Shown piece after piece: positions 54,370 through 62,250 of a stretch of DNA of 64,000 nt. Origin of the DNA: Pseudo-nitzschia pungens. Taxonomy: Eukaryota; Bacillariophyta; Bacillariophyceae; Bacillariales; Bacillariaceae. The notes below the pieces were generated by a model. The model made no database searches, was not told the origin of the DNA, and saw nothing but the letters and a program-made list of their open reading frames with translations. Every line of letters begins with the position of its first letter. The first letter of the stretch is position 1. The translations under genes and the position numbers were made by a program. The stretch is taken from the NCBI GenBank assembly GCA_037355855.1, contig CM074762.1:2976001-3040000 (forward strand), read 5' to 3'.

Positions 54370-55638
54370 ATGATGAAACAACCCAGATCCCAACTTTCAA
54401 CGAAACAGGGAAATGTCGCTCTTCTTGCCCTGTGGAGGAGCCTTCGAGCATCCATTCCAATGATCGTTGCTCTCCCTTTGCTATCGACGAATCGCGTTGC
54501 GGCGTACTCGTCGATGACGATGGCGATGGCGATGAAGATCGATATGCCGCCCGAGGTCATTGCACACCATCGGAATCTCGCGGAAGACTCCGGCCCCAAC
54601 CACACGATCGCTCCGTCGTTTGCTCCCTCCGTCGGGTGGAAGGACAACAACGAAACCCTCCGGGACGACGACGACGACGACGACGACGACGTCGAAAACC
54701 AACCCCTTTGCGAGGATCTGGTGGACAGCGCCACCTTTCGCTTCGACGCGAACCCGTTCAAGGATTGCGGATCCTGGGTGGCCGAGCGTCCCGTCCGACG
54801 GTGCCGCAAGACGGACCCGATCCGGAACCAGCTGGTTCGGTCCGCCTGTCCCTGGACCTGCGAAAAGGCCTGCCGCTCGCGGATCCACAACGAAACGGAG
54901 AGCACGGCCCCCAGCGCAAGCCCGTCGGTGCGGAGCGATCCGATGGATACATCGCCAACAACAACGACGACGACGACGACGACGACGTCTACCACCACCA
55001 CGATGGAGAACATTCTCGGAGCGACGGAATCACCGTCTCGATCGCCGTCGGGATCGCCGTCTCAAGGACCGTCTCGAGCACCGTCCCAAGCACCCACGAG
55101 GGTTCCGACCGTTGGGGTGGTGGATTCCCGTGAGATGCAAGATTGGAAACGCCGGGGCAAAGCCAAAAAAGGACGTGCATTTGCAACAGGCAGGTCGATT
55201 CTGATAGGGGTTGTCGTCGTGGCTGTTGTCCTTGGCGGCGTGGCTGCGGGAATCGCGTTTGGTACCCAACACGGCAGGACGAAAAAGCGAGGAAAGAAGA
55301 AGGGCGGAAACGAAGAACACCAGCAGGAACAACAACAGCGGATTCCGTCGACGGATGCCTCCGGCGCCTCCTCGGTCGACAGCTGCAGCTGCTACCTGGA
55401 AAACGACTACGGGATCGACAATGATTACGATTACGAATACGGCGACGACTGTTGGTCGATAAGTGTCGTCTCCATACCACCGCTGCCACCCAATGGCGAC
55501 TACGAGCGGAGAGACGATCGCCGGGAGGGTGACATCGAGAAAGGAGCCGAGGATTCCGTGCCCGTTTTCCCGGAAGCGCAGGAGGATCCCACCCCCGCAA
55601 TGGAAGTTTCACTGTCGGATCGAATGTCGTCGTTCTGA
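54370..55638 (+). CDS. Type I membrane protein with diatom cysteine motif and Ser-Pro repeats
   Basis: 422 residues from the tandem ATG at 54370/54373. The start is chosen because a signal peptide follows (SLRASIPMIVALPLLSTN with basic residues before it); the open frame extends upstream to 54019 without a sensible protein. An acidic poly-Asp run (about 100-108) precedes a cysteine-rich module at about 115-180: KDCGSWVAERPVRRCRK, then SACPWTCEKAC, the C-P-x-T-C form common in diatom secreted proteins. Thr runs and SPSGSPSQGPSRAPSQAP repeats follow. One membrane helix (ILIGVVVVAVVLGGVAAGIA, about 278-298) and an acidic, Tyr-rich cytosolic tail end it. It is probably a cell-surface or frustule-associated protein; binding partner unknown. 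High GC and triplet repeats create long false frames on both strands. Confidence 0.82.
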   Translation: MMKQPRSQLSTKQGNVALLALWRSLRASIPMIVALPLLSTNRVAAYSSMTMAMAMKIDMPPEVIAHHRNLAEDSGPNHTIAPSFAPSVGWKDNNETLRDDDDDDDDDVENQPLCEDLVDSATFRFDANPFKDCGSWVAERPVRRCRKTDPIRNQLVRSACPWTCEKACRSRIHNETESTAPSASPSVRSDPMDTSPTTTTTTTTTTSTTTTMENILGATESPSRSPSGSPSQGPSRAPSQAPTRVPTVGVVDSREMQDWKRRGKAKKGRAFATGRSILIGVVVVAVVLGGVAAGIAFGTQHGRTKKRGKKKGGNEEHQQEQQQRIPSTDASGASSVDSCSCYLENDYGIDNDYDYEYGDDCWSISVVSIPPLPPNGDYERRDDRREGDIEKGAEDSVPVFPEAQEDPTPAMEVSLSDRMSSF

Positions 55639-56047
55639 ATGGAGAATGATCCGGACCGCTCAGCGAGGGGACAGAGGATGCGTGCATTGAATTGTTGTTT
55701 GTGGAAACGTCATGCATACTACACGAAATACATAAATAATAAAGGACAAGAATTATATTTACAGTTTTAATTGATGCATTGCAGTAGTACGAAATAGTAG
55801 TGTTTTGATTGTAATGTTATCAGCTATTGATACAGGGGCCTGCGGTGTGACTGTTACACCGCGGCCTTCGTTTGGTTATCGTACTGTTTTCATCATTTGT
55901 ATCGTATTGTATTGTATCGTATCGTTCGTTCCCCGTTATGTGCAATTATCCCCATTTCGTTGCGATTGGCATCGCAACAATAGCAACCAGTCGATTCAGA
56001 GTGTGTGTAAATGAATAGATGGACTGCTCCTGCGTGTGGTAATCCCC
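55639..56047. other. Intergenic, tail-to-tail
   Basis: A 409-bp gap between the Ser-Pro membrane protein and the bilin reductase. It contains a GTATTGTATTGTATCGTATCG pentamer-like run at 55903-55925. Nothing else was seen. Confidence 0.5.
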
Positions 56048-57190
56048 TCAGTGTTGTTCGGTGGCGGGCTCCGGCTCGTTTCGAGACAGAGGGAAAATAA
56101 CCTCGTGGACCAGACGGTGGGCAAGATCCGGTCCAAAGGCGGCAACCAGCATGGGTCCAGCTGGTTCCTTCCGGGACACCTCCGTGTCAAAGTCCGAGTG
56201 AAGCTGCACGACCCGGTCCGGTCGGGAGGATTCGTTTCCGCTGTCTTCGGCGTCGATCAGGCTCTGGGTCAAGCGGACGTGTGTTCGCACAAAGTCTCGC
56301 TGGGCGCGCTGCAAGTCGCCGAGCCACGATGCTGTGTCCTCGTCGGCCTCGTCTCCGTTGGCGTTGGAGTGATCGGTCCACTTGCCGTACAGCGGAGAGT
56401 CGGTAAAGTACTTTCGCTCTTCCGTCACAAAGTGTCGGAAGGTGTGCGGTTGACCCAACGAAGGAATCTCGTCCCGCATTCGCAAAAGCTCCGAAACATA
56501 GGCGTCCTGGATGTCTTTCTGGGCAGCTGCTGGGAGAGGTTGGTAGTCCAGAACGGCCAGGTGCTGGTGCTTGCCGAACTTCATCAATCCCATTCCCAGA
56601 ATGGGGAGCTTTCCGTCGGAGGGATACGCCAGACAACGGATTGTCTTGCACGATGGAAAATCCATATAGGTCATGCGAATATCCCTGTATTCATCAGAGG
56701 AGAGCGAAATAGTGTAGAGGCGTTTGCTTCCGTCATCCAGGCAATAAAGATCATCGATTTCGTCTTCGTTGGGGTTGACGCGAAGGTTCGTAAGATGGTT
56801 TTGAAAATACTCTAGCTGCCAGTTCCAATGCGACAAAAAGGCATGGTCGCTGTGGCTATCTTCGTCTGAACCTTGTTGTATCCAGGGGATGGTTTGGGCG
56901 GAAGACGGGTTCTGTTGTATCTGTTCTGCGGATTGAAATCTTGGCACGAAGGGTTTAGTCGCCGATGCATCACAGCATGCAGCACCGGTTTTGTAAAACA
57001 ACGGATTTTGGCTGCTGGCAGACGTTTTGGCTGTTTTGGTCTTAGTTGTTTGATTGGGTCCCTGCTTCGTAGAGGGTGTCAGTTTGGAGGACGACTTCGG
57101 AGCGACCCAACCAAAGACACCAACCGTTGGCAGCAGCATGCTCCAGCAGCAGAGAATTCCGAACATTCGTCTCGTTGTAGTTGTCATCAT
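56048..57190 (-). CDS. Ferredoxin-dependent bilin reductase (PebB/HY2-like), plastid-type
   Basis: The frame is open to 57445 (TTG), with ATGs at about 57289, 57274, 57214, 57190 and 57187. I choose 57190 (380 residues) because MMTTTTRRMFGILCCWSML gives a signal peptide followed by VFGWVAP (25-31), an ASAF-like motif. The catalytic domain includes MTYMDFPSC, GKLPILGMGLMKFG, LAVLDYQPLP (about 170-225) and AAFGPDLAHRLVHEVIFPL (about 347-366), the usual end of bilin reductases. The family reduces biliverdin or dihydrobiliverdin with electrons from ferredoxin. In diatoms, which lack phycobilisomes, the product may serve as chromophore for phytochrome; this is inference. PebA, PcyA and PebB cannot be separated by eye; the QHLAVLDYQPLP block suggests PebB. 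The domain is of usual length. An antisense 259-codon frame is a shadow. Confidence 0.85.
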   Translation of the reverse strand: MMTTTTRRMFGILCCWSMLLPTVGVFGWVAPKSSSKLTPSTKQGPNQTTKTKTAKTSASSQNPLFYKTGAACCDASATKPFVPRFQSAEQIQQNPSSAQTIPWIQQGSDEDSHSDHAFLSHWNWQLEYFQNHLTNLRVNPNEDEIDDLYCLDDGSKRLYTISLSSDEYRDIRMTYMDFPSCKTIRCLAYPSDGKLPILGMGLMKFGKHQHLAVLDYQPLPAAAQKDIQDAYVSELLRMRDEIPSLGQPHTFRHFVTEERKYFTDSPLYGKWTDHSNANGDEADEDTASWLGDLQRAQRDFVRTHVRLTQSLIDAEDSGNESSRPDRVVQLHSDFDTEVSRKEPAGPMLVAAFGPDLAHRLVHEVIFPLSRNEPEPATEQH

Positions 57191-58663
57191 TTTCGCCGTC
57201 GTTTTTGCCGTCATCTTGTTGTTGTTGTTATTGATGTTGTTGTTGTTCTGGTAACTTGGTTTGGCTAGCATTGTGTTGGTTGGAATCATTGTTTCTACGT
57301 ACTTGTGTTGGAATGTGAAAGAAACTCGGTTGATTGGAATTGTAGTTCTGGTTCGCTTGTTCTTCTTTCTTTGATTCTTCTTGCAGTTTGCTGTTGTGTA
57401 AAAGTAACGTTGGCAGCAGCAAATATTATTGTTCTTGTTTTCCAATGATGGGTGATGATGATGATGATGTGGAGGATGTTATCGGTGATCACTGGGGACG
57501 AGGATGATGTGTTCCAGTTTTTCGTTCTCGAGTTTTCTTCTCTTCGTTTTCTTCTCTTCGTTTTGTGTCGTAACTTGGTGGCAATGGCCATCGGTGTCGT
57601 ATTCATTGACGTGGTTTGTTTTCTGGAGTTTAGACCAAGAAAGGCAACGGTGAAAGTATTTCAGTACGAGCACGCAAGAGGTGTCAAGGCCACCCCCAAA
57701 ATATGAATTTTCGAACGCGCAATAACGCCGAAACGGCACAAAGAAGCACTAGGGAACAATTAGAAGGCCAATCAATGATCCCCTTTTGGTATCCATTTTA
57801 CTTCCCCCCACAAATGAGAATTCCAAAGCAAAAAATCGAGAAGCCTTTCGTGACACAATCGGTCATGTATGTACTGTAGAGCGAGTGCTGTTTTTTTCGT
57901 ACAATAATGACTTTTTGGATGGACCAATGCTGGCGAAGCAAAATGAGATATCCAAATCGAACCCGAAAAAATTCGATTGGCCCGTCGCATAGGACAAACG
58001 TCAGTGTCAGCCGGCCGGTTTCCCCTTCCGTGTGCCGATGCAGCAGCAGTTTCAAAATAAATAATGATGATTGATTAGGTTCGCCAAGCGATCGCGGTTC
58101 GCAGAACGGTTTTCATTTTCGCTTTTTGCCGTTGCAGCTGCAGGTGCAGCTGCAGCTACAACATCTGTGTGCGATTGAACATTCCATCTGCAAAAAAGAA
58201 ATGCTTCGCCATGATCAAAAAAGAATCAAATAAATGAATGAGTGAATGAATCATCACGACTTAGCTTTTGGCGAGCTTACATCGCTTTTTTTTCGAACGA
58301 TTGGATGTTGCCTCCCTCCCATTTCTATTTTTCGTTGATGATACGTACGTAACCTTAGTTACAAAACATACCATAATATTCCAAAGTTACGGGTTGGTGT
58401 CCGATGGATCATACCCTTGTTGTAAATCTATCGTATCTATGTAACGTATCTTCGAATGACTGAGTCACTCGTCACTCTCAATCGTCACAAAATCATTTTT
58501 TGAAGATGCGGAAGAAGAAAACAAGAATTATTTCAGAGCGGCATACGGAACAACATTTTGAAAAGCCTTTACTTGCATCATCTCTCCCATCGGCATCAGA
58601 TCGGTCATGCACCACAACCAGAGAAGATAACCGGTTCTTAGAAAGCAAGAGAGACTGATCGAT
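57191..58663. other. Intergenic between divergent genes
   Basis: It holds the bilin reductase leader (Asn/Lys-rich open frame to 57445, probably 5' UTR) and the signal peptidase promoter. GATGATGATGATG lies at 57454-57470, a GCTGCAGGTGCAGCTGCAGC near-palindrome at 58135-58155, and GTAACCTTAGTTAC near 58349-58362. No gene is seen. Confidence 0.45.
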
Positions 58664-60640
58664 ATGGCGTCCGGAGTTCCAAGAAGAAGCTTCATGGCTT
58701 CGTTTTTGCTCCTTGTCTTGTTGCTTCCGTTCGGTCATGGATTTCTCTCGACTCCTCCGAAGCGTACTAGTTCTACACCAAGAGCTAAGCATTCGACAAC
58801 CGCCACTCAGGATGATGATTGCGACTGCGATAGCACGAAGATCGGAAGGAAAGCTGCAGCAATCGAAACAGCCACGAAATCCGATGTGCCCGGGGAAAAC
58901 CCTTTTTCCGTATCCCTGATCAAGGAACGCCCCGAACCGAAAACAGCTCTAGCGGTTTTGAATCGGATGTGGTTGGATCCCCGGCCCGCGGACGTCGTGA
59001 TCCGAGAGGCACTAACCGGGGGAAGTAGCAGCAAACCTCCAACCGTGGACGCGAACGGAAAGTCGACGAATCTGATTCCGTACTGCCTCGTAAGCGACGA
59101 ATTCGTGATCGACAACCAACACCGGTTCCAGATCTCTCTCTTTCCGAGGGGCCGCCTTGCGGCAGCCACCGCAGTGAACGACGACGACAACAACCCAGCC
59201 GCAAATGCGAATGTCAAGGCTTCTGCATTTCTGCAATACGTCCCGGATCGCCCGGGCGATGAGGTTGACGTGGGGTGGAAGCTCCGGCTGGTCGACACCC
59301 GGACCAACACGTCCCTGGCGATTGCGACGTCGGGAGGCCTTCCCCGTTCCAACACCACCTGGTCAGCGGCCATGACCTTTTGCGAAGAGGCGGAGGCCCT
59401 AGAAAGTTGTGGCCGGGCGGCAGATTGGGGGTCCTCGGGGTGGTCGTCGTCCGACGTCTGCAAAGCACTCGAAGAGGGATGCCTCGTTGCCGAAGGATCG
59501 CTCGTGGTGTACGGCACCCGGTCCGGAGAAAGCAGCCTCAAGCTCCGCGGGGCGCTGGGTGCGGTTCTAGACGCCGTGTCGGATGCGCAGATCTTTGGCG
59601 GCGACAACGAGAAAGCTGTCAAGGAGCGCTCCTTCAAGGTCGGAGAGGTCATCGTGCCCATGGCCAACCACCCGCTGGAAGAATCTCTGGAAGATTCCTT
59701 TGTGACCGCCGGGACGGACTACCGGATCATGACGATGGCGGCTCCCGGAGACGGGAGAGCAATTTTCTCCACCGACGAGGTCCCCCCGGAACAGCGAGAG
59801 AACATCCGGTTGGCGCTGCGGCCCTGCGGCTGGAAGCTGCAGCAGCAGGTGTGGGATCAGCAGAAACAAAAACAAAAACAACAACAACAACAACAACAAC
59901 AACTTCCGTCTTCCCCTCCAAAAGTTCCCCCCGAGTGGCCCGTCGAGGTCCCTGCGGGTTGGTTGTCGACATCGGCCAAGTCACGGTTCGATCCCTCGAC
60001 CTTTCTGCCACGACTTGCCGCAACCTTTCGGAGGGATTCGAGAGCGGTCCTGTTGGGAGTCGCCCTGGCCCTCCTGCCCCTCCCGGGAGCCCTTTTGGGA
60101 CGGAACTACGTGTCCCTCTACGCCATTCCCAGTGCCAGCATGGACCCCACCCTCGTCAAGGGGGATGTTTTGCTGGTGGAAAAATTTCCGGGCGTCGATG
60201 GACGCCTCCGCAGGGGAGAGGTCGTTCTCTTCCGTCCGCCTTCGGCCCTGGCCGAGATTGCCGGAAGCGCCATTCGCAGCAGCAGCAAGGCCGGGAGCGA
60301 TCCCCTCTTTGTGAAGCGAGTCGTGGGTCTGCCGGGTGACACGGACATTGCCCTGGATCCAAAGACGGGCGACGTTACCCTGAACGGGGGTGTCACCGCG
60401 GAGGGCCCCGATCGGAACCTGTGCGCCGACGAGCCACTGCGCTTGATCGATCGTTTCCTGGAAACCGGCAAGGGTACGTCCCTGGAGCGGCTGGGAGCCG
60501 ACGACTTTTACGTGCTCGGGGATTGCAAGGCCGTGTCGATCGACTCGCGGGTCTTTGGGGTCTTGCCCCGCGACAAGATCGAGGGAAGGACTCTGGGAAG
60601 GATTTGGCCTCCGGATCGGGTGACCTTCCGGCAGCTGTAG
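58664..60640 (+). CDS. Type I signal peptidase, plastid/thylakoid type, with long N-terminal extension
   Basis: A single exon of 658 residues from ATG 58664. The C-terminal 190 residues form a signal peptidase I: YAIPSASMDPTLVKGD with catalytic Ser492, LFVKRVVGLPGD with general-base Lys551, and box E as LGDCKAVSIDSRVFG. A hydrophobic segment before it (AVLLGVALALLPLPGALL, about 457-475) is the membrane anchor. It should cleave signal peptides of imported proteins at the thylakoid or plastid membrane, as Plsp1 does. The N-terminus (FMASFLLLVLLLPFGHGFLS) is a signal peptide with Phe at the expected cleavage site, consistent with plastid import. Residues about 80-390 form an additional region that I cannot assign (NRMWLDPRPADVV, FQISLFPRG, FCEEAEALESCG), ending in a poly-Gln run. 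Most signal peptidases have 200-350 residues. Confidence 0.9.
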   Translation: MASGVPRRSFMASFLLLVLLLPFGHGFLSTPPKRTSSTPRAKHSTTATQDDDCDCDSTKIGRKAAAIETATKSDVPGENPFSVSLIKERPEPKTALAVLNRMWLDPRPADVVIREALTGGSSSKPPTVDANGKSTNLIPYCLVSDEFVIDNQHRFQISLFPRGRLAAATAVNDDDNNPAANANVKASAFLQYVPDRPGDEVDVGWKLRLVDTRTNTSLAIATSGGLPRSNTTWSAAMTFCEEAEALESCGRAADWGSSGWSSSDVCKALEEGCLVAEGSLVVYGTRSGESSLKLRGALGAVLDAVSDAQIFGGDNEKAVKERSFKVGEVIVPMANHPLEESLEDSFVTAGTDYRIMTMAAPGDGRAIFSTDEVPPEQRENIRLALRPCGWKLQQQVWDQQKQKQKQQQQQQQQLPSSPPKVPPEWPVEVPAGWLSTSAKSRFDPSTFLPRLAATFRRDSRAVLLGVALALLPLPGALLGRNYVSLYAIPSASMDPTLVKGDVLLVEKFPGVDGRLRRGEVVLFRPPSALAEIAGSAIRSSSKAGSDPLFVKRVVGLPGDTDIALDPKTGDVTLNGGVTAEGPDRNLCADEPLRLIDRFLETGKGTSLERLGADDFYVLGDCKAVSIDSRVFGVLPRDKIEGRTLGRIWPPDRVTFRQL

Positions 60641-62021
60641 TGCGAGAGTTGCGTGCCGGTCCCGTCATGCGCAAGCGGGTCATCCAGCTCTGCTGGTAGC
60701 CTGCCACAGCATTTGCCGCACGAGGAGCACCAGAGACACGAGAGTCGATCACCGGGCGCCACAAAAATGGGAGAGGAAAGAGAGTGTTCAGCACAGATCA
60801 TGGCAATGCACAAAATTTTCCGTCAGAGACTGGTGGATGTATGCATTCCAATCCATTGTTGCGTTATCTACAAGAGTTCATTGTTGTCCATCTAGCGTGA
60901 GCAACGAACCGCCCACAAGTATGGCATTGGATGCCTTCTTAAATACATAAAATCTGTTGCAGAGTTCGCATTTGGTGAAAGAAAGAAGGAAGTATGGAGC
61001 ATGCGTTTTTAATCACAAGTCACAGGGAGACAATCGAATCGGAAAGATAGCTCCTCGAAGAGAAACCGGTTAAAATTCTCAAACCCTGCACTACGAGCAC
61101 TGGGCGGTCAGAATTGAGAGATTCAGAGCAGAAGGAATTGTTTAATAATTTTATCGTCAGTCAATGCAAAAATACAAAAAATGATGACTATATTCTGTAT
61201 CCATCTTCCGTCACTCGGAAAAGAGTGCTCTGTGACAGCGTTATCCATATTGAATCGTTTCAACTCTACCGTATTACCAGTATCAGATCTTCCATGTTGC
61301 AACAAAGGAAAGTGCCCCTTCATCATCTCAAGAAGACCAATATTATTTTTTTATGGGTTTTGTACACGTTCTATTGGCTCATGCGGTGTTCGATTTTTTA
61401 ATGAGACAAAGATTGTTTTTTGTTGTCCCCTTACCAGTAACTTTACCAACATACATAACCCTATTCAGCCAGAAAGTTTCTCTATTAATCAATCTACCGG
61501 TAAAACGTATTTTTTTTAATTCCCGCAAATAGAAATCGTACAAGAAGAATTCTATCATTCGTAAGACATTATGTATTTTGTGATACATTTTTTACATTAT
61601 TCTTCTTATTGTCCTATTTAGTATTATGATACTACTCTAGCTGACTAAGGTTACTGAAGTAAAATATTCTTCTTCTGAGATCACATCGTGTGTAAAGAAT
61701 TTACCGAGTAGGATAGAAAGTTCAGTCCGCAAGTTTGAGAACATTGCTTCAATGTCTTAAGTTACCACGATTCACTTAATTGATGTAGCGAACAACATAA
61801 AAATGGCATTACAGCAGAGTAGCACTCAAAACAGAAACGACAGACTACCGGTACGTGTTTTCTATTCAAAAATCATCGCCGTCTCGCTACTTGTACTTGT
61901 ACGAACCGTACGAGTACGAGGGAGGAAAAAATTGCTCTGTCGAAATTCGGAGTTTCACTCCTGTTTTCCCGTTTGCCAATAATTTCACAACTCGCCGTTG
62001 TTTCGGATGGAAATAGTGTGA

Positions 62022-62048
62022 ATGCATGCATGCATCCATGCATGCATT
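62022..62048. repeat. ATGC tetranucleotide run
   Basis: ATGCATGCATGC, an ATCC interruption, then ATGCATGCAT; partly self-complementary. Confidence 0.9.
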
Positions 62049-62080
62049 ACAGGTACCATTATTATTTCTTTCCTTGTTGT

Positions 62081-62106
62081 CTTGTCTTGTCTTGTCTTGT
62101 CTTGTC
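62081..62106. repeat. (CTTGT)n pentamer repeat
   Basis: Five perfect CTTGT units, about 150 bp upstream of the last gene's ATG. Confidence 0.95.
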
Positions 62107-62250
62107 AATAATCCGAGACAAACATTTTTTCCTAAAAGTTCCGGAGAGCAATCTGAAATTCACCGCAGGACAAATCATTCCCGGTAGCCAAGTACTTCCG
62201 TTGCGGCGAGCGCTCATCCCGTCATCCATCCATCCATTCATCCTCTAATC

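Larger units (their letters stand above)
60641..62250. other. Intergenic, AT-rich with short simple repeats
   Basis: No gene is supported; frames of 60-110 codons at 61114-61588 look like AT-rich noise. GTAC-rich words (61892-61918) and simple repeats near 62022-62106 and 62223-62241 (CATC units) lie upstream of the last gene. Confidence 0.45.

Noticed and set aside
54192..55013. 273-codon minus-strand frame opposite the Ser-Pro membrane protein
   Set aside because: Shadow of GC-rich coding sequence and of GAC/ACG triplet repeats; poly-Val composition mirrors poly-Asp/Thr on the other strand.
56036..56815. 259-codon plus-strand frame opposite the bilin reductase
   Set aside because: The minus strand has clear family motifs; the plus frame has none.
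59275..60339. 354-codon plus frame and 286-codon minus frame (58807-59667) inside the signal peptidase gene
   Set aside because: Alternative frames of a GC-rich gene whose catalytic motifs are in the annotated frame.
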